The notes beneath the pieces were generated by a model. It did no database searches. It saw only the letters and a program-made list of their open reading frames with translations, and was not told the DNA's origin. Shown in pieces: positions 9,262 through 17,868 of a stretch of 64,000 nucleotides of DNA (the first letter of the stretch is position 1; the number at the start of each line of letters is the position of its first letter). The DNA is from Verrucomicrobiota bacterium (GTDB lineage: Bacteria > Verrucomicrobiota > Verrucomicrobiia > Chthoniobacterales > UBA6821). The position numbers and the translations under genes were made by a program. The stretch is from the NCBI GenBank assembly GCA_021413925.1, contig JAIOPL010000016.1, positions 1-64,000 of the forward strand, read 5' to 3'.

Positions 9262-9396
9262 CTATTCGGGGAGTGGCAGGCCTTGCAGGATTTCAAACGA
9301 GGGTTCTACCCCGCCGCCCATGACGAGCACATCCCATTCGCCGAGCACAGGGATATCGCGTCCAGGCTGATCACAGATTCTGGTGTTTTGATTCAT
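9262..9396 (-). pseudogene. Remnant of a second FAD oxidoreductase gene
   Basis: A 44-codon frame: residues 15-29 (IPVLGEWDVLVMGGG) match the start of an FAD_oxidored protein and align with LPVLGHYDVIVCGGG of the intact neighbour. The frame then jumps to an unrelated tail (EPSFEILQGLPLPE) and stops. The Rossmann helix after GGG is missing, so it cannot bind FAD. It is best read as a paralogue from which nearly the whole coding region was deleted, leaving the 5' end joined to the last codons. The ATG overlaps the sialidase stop codon in an ATGA, so the remnant keeps its translational coupling to the upstream gene. Confidence 0.6.
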
Positions 9397-10595
9397 GGTT
9401 TCAAATCCTCCGGATACTCCAGGAGGCAACGTTTGGCGCCGCAATCTACCAATTCGTGGGAGCTGCCGGCGAAACTTCCGTTCGGGTCCGCATAATGGAC
9501 GGAATAGACGACCAGCATTCCCTCGGCGGTGAAGCAGATGGAGGGGTAAATCGCCTGGCGGTCCTGGAGTTGAACTCCCGACTCGTCCACCAGCACGGGT
9601 TCGCCCCACGATCTGCCGCTGTCGGAAGAGACGGCATAGCAGAGCGGCGTGCGCGGGAAGAAAGCACCGACCAGATGTCTTGTCGCCTGATCCGGGGTAT
9701 CCCCGGGTTCGGTGGTATGTGAACCGGCACCGGCTTCGAGAGGCTTTGCGTGGTTGTAGAACACGATGAGACGGCCGTCCGGCAGGGTCTTGAGGGTCAG
9801 CGGAGCGCAGGCGGCGACAAGCGTTGTCGGCTCGGGAGCCGACCAGGTGTCCCCGCCATCCTCCGACCACGAGGCGTATTTGCAGCCGCTGCCGGTCCGC
9901 GCCACCATGATCAGGCGCCCGCCTTCCACCTCCGCCACGCATGGCTCGGCCATGCCGCGTCCATCGGACAATTCGGCCGGCTTGCTGGAACGCTTCCAGG
10001 TTTCCCCGGCATCATCGCTGAAAAAGCAGAGGCCCAGGTTGCAGTCGCCCTCATAGGTGCCCATTCCCTGGGGCATGTGCGAAACCGGAACGACGAGCCG
10101 GCCATTCTTCATCTGGATCATCCGGTCGTTCATCACATACCAGACGCCTTCGGGCTCGCCGATCGTGCGCGCGGGCGTCCATGTCCGGCCATCGTCATTG
10201 GAAAAAGAAATCACTGGCAGACCGCCACCGTGGAGCCCCTCCACATGGCGGTGCCCGAGAAAAGCCAACCGGCCGTCCTGCAGGCGCAGGAATGTGATCC
10301 CGCCATCGGAGAGCATGCCGGTCACATTCCACTCCATCCTCAGGCGTCCATCCTCCCGCCAGGTGCGACCCCCATCGCGGCTGCGGTAGGTCATGGGAAC
10401 GGGAAAAGTGGCGGCGAGCTGTTCGAAATTCGCCGGCGGGCGACCCCAGGGTGCCACCATGAGGATCTCCCCGTCGGGCAGAAGAAAGGTGCCCGGCCCG
10501 ATGAAGGAGCGCTGGGGAGTGTGGCGGACGAATGTTTCGGGTTGAGCGATGTATTTTGCGCGCTTCATATTGAAAGGTTCATTTATTGTTAACAT
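9393..10595 (-). CDS. BNR-repeat sialidase-like protein
   Basis: A 400-residue six-bladed propeller protein of the sialidase superfamily. At least five Asp-boxes are visible: SRDGGRTW, SNDDGRTW, SDDAGETW, SEDGGDTW and SSDSGRSW. An RSFIGPGTF-like stretch lies near the N-terminus. There is no signal peptide. ATGs at 10595 and 10568 are both possible; the longer frame upstream reads into an intergenic repeat and is not coding. It sits next to an N-acetylneuraminate lyase, which supports sialic-acid or sialic-acid-like release, but BNR proteins also act on other glycans. Its stop overlaps the next ATG by 4 nt. Confidence 0.7.
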   Translation of the reverse strand: MLTINEPFNMKRAKYIAQPETFVRHTPQRSFIGPGTFLLPDGEILMVAPWGRPPANFEQLAATFPVPMTYRSRDGGRTWREDGRLRMEWNVTGMLSDGGITFLRLQDGRLAFLGHRHVEGLHGGGLPVISFSNDDGRTWTPARTIGEPEGVWYVMNDRMIQMKNGRLVVPVSHMPQGMGTYEGDCNLGLCFFSDDAGETWKRSSKPAELSDGRGMAEPCVAEVEGGRLIMVARTGSGCKYASWSEDGGDTWSAPEPTTLVAACAPLTLKTLPDGRLIVFYNHAKPLEAGAGSHTTEPGDTPDQATRHLVGAFFPRTPLCYAVSSDSGRSWGEPVLVDESGVQLQDRQAIYPSICFTAEGMLVVYSVHYADPNGSFAGSSHELVDCGAKRCLLEYPEDLKP

Positions 10596-10768
10596 GGTTG
10601 GTGAAGGCTGTGGTTTTTTCACCACGAAGGAATGCAAGAAGGAATGTGTGCATCAAACTCCATCTTCATTCCTTCGTGTGCTTCGCGCTCTTCATGGTGA
10701 GATGCTGCCCGGATAAAACCTGCTCGCAATCGAGTCGCTCACGCGGAGGATACGAACAGGGATCAGTT
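10596..10768. repeat. Intergenic repeat, family A, inverted arms
   Basis: Left arm near 10617-10645 (caccacgaaggaatgcaaga), right arm near 10668-10702 (cattccttcgtgtgcttcgc). The arms are inverted copies and could form a long imperfect hairpin between the lyase and sialidase genes. Confidence 0.65.
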
Positions 10769-11686
10769 TCATTGAAGTTCGGGCGGCAGGGATTTGAACA
10801 GGTCTTGGATGGACGCGACCTGCCCGGCATCCAGGCGCGGGAGCGGCAGACGGCAGGGACCGCAATCGAAGCCGGCCGCGGCCATGGCGACTTTCTGCCC
10901 GGCCAGTCCGCCGTGGCAGACGATCTTGAAGATGAGCCGGCGGGATTCCATCTGGAGCCGGCGCGCCTCGACGGCATCCCCCCGCCCGTGCGCGGCGATC
11001 AGGCTCCGGTAAAGGGGCGCCATGAAATTGTAAGTGCTTCCGACCGCACCGGTCGCGCCCGCCGCTAGTCCGAAGAGCAGCAACTCGTCGCGGCCGAAAA
11101 GGATCTCGAGCTTCTCTCCGGCGAGGGAGAGGCAGTCGAGGTATTCCCCGAGATCAGCGTGGGTGAACTTGACGCCCGCGAAGTTGGGAATCCGCTGGAT
11201 GGCCGACTCGATCAGGCGCGGGATCGACAGCGCGAGGCCGGTCATCGAGGGGATGTGGTAGTAGTAAAAGGGCAGGTTCGGCGCGGCGGCGGCGACTTCC
11301 TCCGCCTGGGCAACCGCGGCCTCCTCGCTGCCGGGCTTGAAGAATGTGGGCGAGAGCATCGCCACGGCATCCGCGCCGGATTCCGCCGCGTGCCGCGCCA
11401 ACTCGACGGAAACCGCCGGACAATCGTTACCCGCGTGGGCGAAGATACGGAACGATTGATCGCTCCCACGGGCGGCCGTCCAGGCCGCGACCACCTGCTT
11501 GCGCTCCTCGGCGGTCATCAGGGCGCCCTCACCCGTGGTTCCGCAGACGAACGCGCCGTCCACCCCGCGTTCGCGCAGGAATTCGTAATAGGGCTTCACC
11601 CGGTCTGGATCGACAGCCCCGCCCGGTTTCATGGGAGTGAACGGGGCGGCGATGAGTTGGAATGGTGTTTGTGTTGCTTGGTTCAT
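10769..11686 (-). CDS. nanA: N-acetylneuraminate lyase-like aldolase (DapA family)
   Basis: A 305-residue class I aldolase of the dihydrodipicolinate synthase / N-acetylneuraminate lyase family, which would cleave sialic acid to N-acetylmannosamine and pyruvate. The phosphate/carboxylate loop is GTTGEG (49-54), YYYHIPSMTG (141-150) contains the catalytic Tyr143, and GVKFT contains the Schiff-base Lys173. The YHIP and G-x-KFT wording favours sialate lyase over dihydrodipicolinate synthase. The ATG at 11686 is chosen because the upstream extension to 11728 is not family-like. It lies between the sialidase gene and a GntR regulator on the same strand. Related sugar-acid aldolases share the fold, so the substrate is likely but not proven. 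Confidence 0.75.
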   Translation of the reverse strand: MNQATQTPFQLIAAPFTPMKPGGAVDPDRVKPYYEFLRERGVDGAFVCGTTGEGALMTAEERKQVVAAWTAARGSDQSFRIFAHAGNDCPAVSVELARHAAESGADAVAMLSPTFFKPGSEEAAVAQAEEVAAAAPNLPFYYYHIPSMTGLALSIPRLIESAIQRIPNFAGVKFTHADLGEYLDCLSLAGEKLEILFGRDELLLFGLAAGATGAVGSTYNFMAPLYRSLIAAHGRGDAVEARRLQMESRRLIFKIVCHGGLAGQKVAMAAAGFDCGPCRLPLPRLDAGQVASIQDLFKSLPPELQ

Positions 11687-11748
11687 TGTGTTTTGGAGTC
11701 GATGAGTGTTTTCAAGGGTTGCGCTCATGATGCCTCATGCCTCATGCC

Positions 11749-12405
11749 TCATGCCTTGAGGGCATCGGATTTTCCCGACCAGACATGGCGCCTCACCGCG
11801 TCGGCGGCGGCATTCGGCTTGCTGGCGGCAAGCTCCTCAAGCAGCGAGGCATGGGTATTGACCGGTTCCCCGGCCTGCATCGGCATCAGGAGATTGATGC
11901 GGTAAAACAACCCGATCTGCATCACCCGGCGATACTCGCGCAGCAATGCGGGGCAGTCGGCCAGTTCCACCAAGGCGATATGAAACTCCACTTCGTGACG
12001 GGCGCGCTCGGAGTAGGGCAGTTCTCTGCAATCGGCCGCATGGGCCAGCGGCCGCAGTGTCTCCAAGCGGTTCCTCACCGGATCACCGCAGATCATGCGG
12101 GCGGCTTGGCATTCCAGAGCCTCGCGGACGATCAAATGCCCGCGCAGATCCTCCACCCGCGCATGGCGCACGCGTGTACCGAGGCGCGGCAGCGCCTCGA
12201 CAAGCCCGGCGCATTCCAGCTCGATCATGGCCTCATGAACCGGTGCCGGGCTCATCCTGAGCTCCTGCGCGACTCCGCGCCGGTTCAGCAAATGACCGGG
12301 GGAGTAACGCCCATCGAGAATACGATTCAAAATATCCGTGTAAGCCCGCTGCTTCATCGTGGAGGGAGTCCCCACATTGCGTGTTATGGCCCGCAGAGAA
12401 TTCAT
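11749..12405 (-). CDS. GntR/FadR-family transcriptional regulator (FCD domain)
   Basis: A 218-residue regulator. The N-terminal winged helix contains ILNRILDGRYSPGHLLNRRGVAQELRMSPAPVHEAM, split here as a helix plus wing ending in GTRV. The C-terminal helical FCD domain has HEVEFHIALVELA and a late NTHASLLEEL motif supplying the usual metal-binding histidines. It is likely the repressor of the adjacent sialate lyase/sialidase genes, responding to a sugar acid. The ATG at 12405 follows a TGATATATCA palindrome by about 20 nt, a plausible autoregulatory operator. Confidence 0.82.
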   Translation of the reverse strand: MNSLRAITRNVGTPSTMKQRAYTDILNRILDGRYSPGHLLNRRGVAQELRMSPAPVHEAMIELECAGLVEALPRLGTRVRHARVEDLRGHLIVREALECQAARMICGDPVRNRLETLRPLAHAADCRELPYSERARHEVEFHIALVELADCPALLREYRRVMQIGLFYRINLLMPMQAGEPVNTHASLLEELAASKPNAAADAVRRHVWSGKSDALKA

Positions 12406-12425
12406 GGAGCCATTGGAATACCATT

Positions 12426-12435
12426 TGATATATCA
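12426..12435. promoter_or_regulatory. Palindromic operator candidate upstream of GntR gene
   Basis: TGATATATCA is a perfect 10-bp dyad about 21 nt upstream of the GntR start codon. Its size and position suit a FadR-subfamily site. Single copy; inference from position. Confidence 0.35.
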
Positions 12436-12862
12436 GCGGCAATAAAAAAGTGAAACACAGAGAACAATCGGATTTTTTAGGGCAGAAAAGAAGACCGGAC
12501 TCAGAAAGGCGGAGGAAATGAAGCCTTTTAAGCTGATGTCTGTCTGGCCTCTGCAGACTGCATTTTTTAAACCACGAAGCACACGAAGGGGAGGAAAGAG
12601 ACCAAGGGATCAAAGAACGAACATGTTCGATGTACCTCGATGGCCCTTCCTCTCACCAGATTGGATAAATCATCAAACTCCGTGTTCACTCCTTCGTGTT
12701 CTTCGTGCCCTTCGTGGTGAATAATCTACCCCCCTTGCTTCGATCGATCCTGTGATCCGAACCCTTCATTTCACCTCAGGCCACGGGATAAACACACTTT
12801 CTGCGGATGATCCCAAATCACCCGGATGATTCCTTTACCTTACTCCGTCGCACGATTCAGGC
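12436..12862. repeat. Intergenic region with family A repeat
   Basis: Left arm about 12563-12595 (taaaccacgaagcacacgaa) and right arm about 12690-12722 (cttcgtgttcttcgtgccct) in inverted orientation. No gene is recognised between the GntR and AraC genes. Confidence 0.65.
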
Positions 12863-13729
12863 TTATTTGGAATCCTGTTTACCCAATGAATCCCGACCGA
12901 CAATGAGGCGGGCCTGCATGCGGTATCGGCGTGGCGTGGTTCCAAAACGGGCGGCGAAGAGTTTGTAGAAGTGAGCCAGATTAGGGAGTCCGCAGTCGTC
13001 TGCGATGTGAAGGATCGTGTCATCCGTGCCGGAAAGTCTTGCGGCGGCGTGTTCGAGTCTGGCCGCATTCACGATCTCCGTGGGGCTGATGCCGAGATGG
13101 GTGCGGCATGCCCGCGCGACATGATCGGGACTGCGTCCGGCAAGGCGGTAGAAAGACTCAATGCCCTGGGGGAGATGCTCGGTTTTCCTGATTCCATGGC
13201 ATGCGGCATCCAGCCAATCGGGAACCGCAGGGCGTGGTGTCTCCGAATCTGCGGAGTGGCATCTCAGAAATAAAATTTCGAGCAGAAAAAGATCCAACTG
13301 CGCCCGTGAACGGACGGCTGAGTTCAGGCGCTGGGACTGTCGCCTGATGGCAAGAAAGTCCTCATGCCGAAGAGGAATTTCTCTCGATGGCGATGAGAGT
13401 TGCATCGGATCTTTTTCTTCAGGGAAGTATCTTTTCAACAACTCCTCCCAGCAGCGCTTGGAGAAGGCCAGATTTACAATACGCATCGTCTTTTCCGCTC
13501 CAGCACTAAGCGCGTGGATGTCGGTATCCTTCACCAGCACGACCATTCCTTCCCGGAGAGAGCGTTTGCGGTGGTTGATGTGATGCACTCCCTCGCCCTC
13601 CTCGACCCAGAAGATTTCATAAAAATCGTGATCGTGAAAATTGCTTGGAACCGAAGAGTCAAAAAAGCCGCTGGCATAGTGATAATGCTGACCGGCGGGC
13701 ACAAAGCGTTTCAGAGGGAGCCGATTCAT
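12863..13729 (-). CDS. AraC-family transcriptional regulator
   Basis: A 288-residue regulator with an N-terminal cupin sensor (HDHDFYEIFWVEEGEG) and a C-terminal double helix-turn-helix; the second motif contains DDCGLPNLAHFYKLFAARFG followed by TPRRYR. The ATG at 13729 is preferred over the TTG at 13741. It is transcribed divergently from a PhyH-family dioxygenase with 87 nt between start codons, so it probably controls that gene. An inverted repeat lies between them. The effector is unknown. Confidence 0.85.
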   Translation of the reverse strand: MNRLPLKRFVPAGQHYHYASGFFDSSVPSNFHDHDFYEIFWVEEGEGVHHINHRKRSLREGMVVLVKDTDIHALSAGAEKTMRIVNLAFSKRCWEELLKRYFPEEKDPMQLSSPSREIPLRHEDFLAIRRQSQRLNSAVRSRAQLDLFLLEILFLRCHSADSETPRPAVPDWLDAACHGIRKTEHLPQGIESFYRLAGRSPDHVARACRTHLGISPTEIVNAARLEHAAARLSGTDDTILHIADDCGLPNLAHFYKLFAARFGTTPRRYRMQARLIVGRDSLGKQDSK

Positions 13730-13759
13730 GGTTAATGGCAAATGCCGCTATAGCATAAT

Positions 13760-13790
13760 AAAAAACATCCCCAGCGGAAGAATGTTTTTT
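13760..13790. promoter_or_regulatory. Inverted repeat in AraC/PhyH divergent promoter
   Basis: AAAAAACAT (13760-13768) and ATGTTTTTT (13782-13790) form a 9-bp inverted repeat with a 13-nt spacer between two divergent start codons. It could be a regulator site. As both genes point away from it, a terminator role is unlikely. Confidence 0.35.
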
Positions 13791-13816
13791 CCACCCATGC
13801 TTTGATCGGAATCCTT

Positions 13817-14653
13817 ATGAGCACCACATCCACCATAGTCCCGCCACGCCTCAATGCCGACGAAGTTGCGCAATACAGCAATGACGGATACTTCGTATTC
13901 AACAAACCGGTTCTGCCAGCAGACCGCTTTCAATCCCTGAAGAACTGCTTCGAGGGTATCCTTGCCAACCTTCCGGCCGACGAGCGTCCCGAGGCCATGG
14001 ATGTTCCCCACTTCATGCATCCCGAGTTGCTGAAGTATGCCTTCGATGAAAACATCCTCGCCCTTGTCGAGCCGATCGTCGGTCCCGACATCGCGCTCTT
14101 CTCCACCCACTTCATCTGCAAGCCGAAGGGCAATGGCAAGCGCGTCCCTTGGCATGAGGACTCCGCCTACTGGAAAGGCCAGATCGACCCGATGGAAGTT
14201 GTCACCGTCTGGTTGGCGATCGATCCCTCCACCAAAGTCAACGGCTGCATGAAGGTCATTCCCCGCACGCATGTCGAGGGACAGAAGGGATTTTCCGACT
14301 ACGATGCCGTTGATATGGCAACGAGCGTCTTCGGCACCGAAATCAAAAAGGAACAGCGCGAAGACGAGCGTCAGGTTTGCATCGAGCTTCAGGCCAACGA
14401 ATGCTCACTGCATGATTCCCGTATCATGCACGGCAGCGAACCGAATACCTCGCAGATCCGCCGCTGCGGATGGACGATGCGTTTTGCCAGCACCGCCTGC
14501 AAATTCAATGAAGAGAAATTCGCCGGCGCGCATCAGGTCTACCTGGCAAAGGGGCGCGACCTTGGCGGCAACCGCTATGCCGACCCTACCCGGTCCTATC
14601 CGGAAGTGATGGCCGCCCGTGGCGCCTCCACTCGTTACAAGAACGCTCACTAA
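13817..14653 (+). CDS. Phytanoyl-CoA dioxygenase (PhyH) family protein
   Basis: A 278-residue Fe(II)/2-oxoglutarate-dependent oxygenase. The metal-binding HxD is in WHEDSAYW and the distal His in ECSLHDSRIMHGSEPN; a later Arg in the same strand would hold 2-oxoglutarate. The ATG at 13817 is chosen over the TTG at 13802. It is paired head-to-head with an AraC regulator. PhyH proteins hydroxylate diverse small molecules; no substrate can be assigned. A second PhyH gene with the same arrangement lies at 35896-36750. Confidence 0.85.
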   Translation: MSTTSTIVPPRLNADEVAQYSNDGYFVFNKPVLPADRFQSLKNCFEGILANLPADERPEAMDVPHFMHPELLKYAFDENILALVEPIVGPDIALFSTHFICKPKGNGKRVPWHEDSAYWKGQIDPMEVVTVWLAIDPSTKVNGCMKVIPRTHVEGQKGFSDYDAVDMATSVFGTEIKKEQREDERQVCIELQANECSLHDSRIMHGSEPNTSQIRRCGWTMRFASTACKFNEEKFAGAHQVYLAKGRDLGGNRYADPTRSYPEVMAARGASTRYKNAH

Positions 14654-15002
14654 AATGAAACCGGCGTCGCGCACGCGGTCCGATCCCGTTTGCGCCGCGC
14701 CTCATCGCCTCTTCATTTGCGGCGGCAGCTTTTTGGCAAGAACGGGTTGTCGCGCTATAGCCAAATTAATTTGAGTCATTGCCACAAAATGCAGAAGAGG
14801 CACAAGAGGGAGGAAGGAATGTTCACATCAACCCCCCTGTTCACTCCTTCATGCTCTTCGTGGTGATCTGTCAAAAAGCTCTTTTTTCCGGCAGGAATCT
14901 GCTGAGTCTTTCGGCGATGGGCGCCAATCCTCCCCGGCATCCATGCCTCAGGGCATCAGGGCCTCGGTGGATCGGGGCTTTCCGAAAGGGGGTGAGGTTC
15001 GG
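14654..15002. repeat. Intergenic region with diverged family A repeat
   Basis: Left arm about 14775-14815 (gaggcacaagaggga style), right arm about 14840-14868 (ctccttcatgctcttcgtgg). Convergent gene ends flank it; no gene is seen. Confidence 0.6.
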
Positions 15003-16124
15003 TTATCGCCGGGGTGTCGGCTTTTCGAAGAGTTCGCCGGGGTTGTCCTTGATCAGCACGCCCGGCCCGTGGCCTCCGCGGTCGAGGATGAGTTCCTTGA
15101 GCGCTCCGGAGTCCATGACATTGTCCTTGATCACCACATTCCGCAGGGCCTGCGCCACGACCCCGAAATCGGGCGACCAGTTCTCCTCCCGGCTGAAGCC
15201 GGTGCTGCCCTCGTTGTTCTCGTCATCGAGTCCGGCAACCATGGTGTTGGCGGCGACGGTGACGCCGCGCGCGCCGATGAGAACGATGTGGGCGCTGCAA
15301 TCCTCGCCCGGGCGGTTCCAGACGGGACGGCCGCTGCGGTAGATCATGTTGCCGGTGATGGTCGTGTAACCGACTCGGCCGACTATGCGGTCGGTCACGA
15401 CCGGATTGTCCGGTGTGGCCGCGAAGAGGATTCCCGGGCCGCTGCGGTCGATGTAGTTTCCGGTGATGTTGTAATGGGAACCGTTGAGGATGCGCAGGCC
15501 GCCGAGTTGGTTCCACTCGATCCTGTTGCCGGTGATGGTGACGGCGTTATTCTCGCCGATACTCGCGTAGCCGGCACCGCCATTGAGGGAAAACCAGTTA
15601 TCGAGGACGAATCCGTCCCAACCGCGCACGGAGAGGCCGTGCCCCTTGTTTTCGGAAAACATGTTGCCTCGGACCCGGAAGCACCAGATCCGGCTCAGGC
15701 GCACTCCGTCGCCGCTGAAGCGCGAGACCTTGCAGCCCTCGATGAGCGGGCTGTCCTCGGTGGTGCCGTAGTCCGGCTTGTCCACCAGGATGCCGTGCAC
15801 TCCCTCGCCGAGATGCTGTCCATCGAGGCAGAGTCCGTTGACGCGCGCGCCGATGGCGAGCGTGAGATCGAGCAGGCAGGGGGCGGCGGGATCGATGAGC
15901 TTGAGCGTGGATCCTCCGTTTCCCTTCCAGGCATAGGCGGGCGAGCCGGTGATACCGGTGTTGGGATGAACCTTCAGCCGGCCTACGCAATAGGTTCCCG
16001 GCGAAACCTCGACCGTCGCCTGGCTCTCCGCCGCGAGATCAAGGAGCTTCTGGAAGACTGCCGTGTCATCGGTGATGCCGTCGCCTTTGGCGCCGGCGGA
16101 TTTGACATTGAAAGGAGTGGTCAT
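15003..16124 (-). CDS. Right-handed beta-helix protein, pectate-lyase-like
   Basis: A 373-residue protein. The N-terminus FNVKSAGAKGDGITDDTAVF is the classic start of Pectate_lyase_3/polygalacturonase-like beta-helices. The body is a series of short parallel-strand coils (ITGNRIEWN, ITGNYIDRSG, ITGNMIYRSG). No catalytic residue set can be named, so lyase, hydrolase or epimerase activity is open. It lacks a signal peptide. It starts 4 nt after the GH29 fucosidase stop, so the two are co-transcribed. Confidence 0.75.
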   Translation of the reverse strand: MTTPFNVKSAGAKGDGITDDTAVFQKLLDLAAESQATVEVSPGTYCVGRLKVHPNTGITGSPAYAWKGNGGSTLKLIDPAAPCLLDLTLAIGARVNGLCLDGQHLGEGVHGILVDKPDYGTTEDSPLIEGCKVSRFSGDGVRLSRIWCFRVRGNMFSENKGHGLSVRGWDGFVLDNWFSLNGGAGYASIGENNAVTITGNRIEWNQLGGLRILNGSHYNITGNYIDRSGPGILFAATPDNPVVTDRIVGRVGYTTITGNMIYRSGRPVWNRPGEDCSAHIVLIGARGVTVAANTMVAGLDDENNEGSTGFSREENWSPDFGVVAQALRNVVIKDNVMDSGALKELILDRGGHGPGVLIKDNPGELFEKPTPRR

Positions 16125-16128
16125 GGTT

Positions 16129-17403
16129 TTAGTGAGCGATGTCCGAGGGGCACGGGTCGTAGTGGGGATGAGGGGCTTTCGGGATGCGGAGCCCGCCGGT
16201 TTGGTAAACCACGGGGGCGCTATCGCATTCGATCCTCAGCACGGGCCAGAGGCCGGTCTCGTCGGTTGCGGGCACATTGGCGATCTGAACGCGTGTGCCG
16301 GTCTGGGTGAAGGGCAGAGCCTCGCCGTTGTCGAGGCGGCTCACGGAGAGGACCTTGTTCTGCAGTCCGCCGAGGGTCGCCTTGTCGCCGGGAGAGCGGC
16401 GCAGCAGCCAGAAAAGGGAATTTCCCTTCACTGTCATCGGGCCGTGGAAATTCCAGTCGCCGCGATGGTTGCCGCGTTCCTGCAGGCTGAAGGTGAAGAG
16501 TTCGGTGCCGTAGATCGCCTCGCCGTTTTTGCGGAGCCACTCGCCGACGCGGTGCAGCACACGGGTGCAGGGCTCCGGCACGACGCCCTCCGGCGTGGGC
16601 CCGACATTGAAAAGCAGGTTACCGTTCCCCTGCGCGCAGCGGGTGAGCATGTCGAGGACCTGCGACTCGGTTTTCCATTCATGGTCGCCGGCATGGAAGC
16701 TCCAGCTCTCGTTCATCGTCACGCAGGCTTCCCACGGGCGCCACGGATTCGGCGCGCTGAGGTGCTGCTCAGGCGTGGCGAAGTCGCCCGGCAGGCCGTT
16801 GCGGCCGTTGAAGAGGATGTGCGGCTGGATCCCGCGGACCATGGCGTTCATCTTCTCCGCCTGCCAGCCATCGGCGTTGAACGGCCACCAGCCGTCATAC
16901 CAGAGGATGTCGATCGGGTTGTAGCGGGTCACCAGCTCGCGGATGCGCGCGTGCGTGGCGGCGATGAACTTCTCGTAGGCGGCGGGATCCTCCAGCGCGG
17001 CGACCGAGTCGGGCTGGTCATACCAGTTGTTGAGGCTGTGGTAGAGCCCGACCTTGAGGCCGTGCTTGCGGGCGGCGGCGATGATCTCGGCGACGAGATC
17101 GCGTCCGGCCGCACCGCTGTTGCCGATGTGGAAATCCGAGAGTTCGGTCGGATAAAGCCTGAACCCCTCGTGATGCATCGTCGTGAGCACGACATAGCGC
17201 ATGCCGGCATCCACCGCCATGCGGCAGAGCCTGTCGGCATCGAAATCCTTCGCGGTGAAGCGGGCGGCGAGCTGCTTGTATTCCTCCAGCGGAATCTCCT
17301 CGCGGTTCCAGACCCACTCCGCGCGTCCGAGCAGGGAGTAGAGGCCGTAGTGGATGAAGAGCCCGTAGCGGGCTTCGGTGAACCAGTCGGTTGAAGCGGT
17401 CAT
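16129..17403 (-). CDS. Alpha-L-fucosidase (GH29)
   Basis: A 424-residue retaining fucosidase. The N-terminal barrel begins WFTEARYGLFIHYGLYS; TTMHHEGF is the conserved substrate-binding His region of GH29. The probable nucleophile Asp is in DILWYDGWWPF. The C-terminal part is a beta-sandwich with LLFNVGPTPEG, a strong GH29 signature. The ATG at 17403 is preferred over the GTG at 17415. No signal peptide, so it would act on imported oligosaccharides. Released fucose could feed the isomerase/aldolase genes at 50.7-53.1 kb. It is followed directly by the beta-helix gene. Confidence 0.88.
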   Translation of the reverse strand: MTASTDWFTEARYGLFIHYGLYSLLGRAEWVWNREEIPLEEYKQLAARFTAKDFDADRLCRMAVDAGMRYVVLTTMHHEGFRLYPTELSDFHIGNSGAAGRDLVAEIIAAARKHGLKVGLYHSLNNWYDQPDSVAALEDPAAYEKFIAATHARIRELVTRYNPIDILWYDGWWPFNADGWQAEKMNAMVRGIQPHILFNGRNGLPGDFATPEQHLSAPNPWRPWEACVTMNESWSFHAGDHEWKTESQVLDMLTRCAQGNGNLLFNVGPTPEGVVPEPCTRVLHRVGEWLRKNGEAIYGTELFTFSLQERGNHRGDWNFHGPMTVKGNSLFWLLRRSPGDKATLGGLQNKVLSVSRLDNGEALPFTQTGTRVQIANVPATDETGLWPVLRIECDSAPVVYQTGGLRIPKAPHPHYDPCPSDIAH

Positions 17404-17868
17404 TTGGGTAAACACAAAAAATGCATCAGAGGGGAGGATGTACCAAGGATTTTATCAGGATCCAACGGTTGCGAAGCAACGACCGGGCAAGCAAAACAGG
17501 GATAGAGATGCATGGAGGTTTTCACAGGGATAAAGGGGATGAAGGGGATAAAAATGAGTTGAGTCATGGCCACAAGATGCACAAGAGGCACAGGAAAATA
17601 GCACCTATCCGACTGGGCTTCATCTTCTGAACGTGTGATCAATCAAACCTTCTGCCAAAACACTTCACCACGAAATTACCAGGTGATCCCTTCCTTCATC
17701 CCTCTTGTGTTTTTTGTGCACCTTGTGGCTACACCTTTTCTAAAACCGCTCTAGACTGAAGGCTGGAGGCTGCTAGCGAAATACAGGCATGGTACCCAGC
17801 GCATCGCGCTGTGGTGGATGCTGAGTGGGGGATCACGAAAATCCGGGATGAAATCAATGGGCGCCAAC
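17404..17868. repeat. Intergenic region: family A and B repeats
   Basis: Diverged family A arms lie near 17563-17600 (ggccacaagatgcacaagag) and 17695-17735 (ttttttgtgcaccttgtggc). A 'ctctagactgaaggctggag' family B element is at about 17749-17776. Nothing coding is seen. Confidence 0.6.

Noticed and set aside
14943-16310. 455-codon plus-strand open frame over the beta-helix gene
   Set aside because: Antisense shadow, Asp/Val/Gly-rich, and it spans the ends of two real minus-strand genes.
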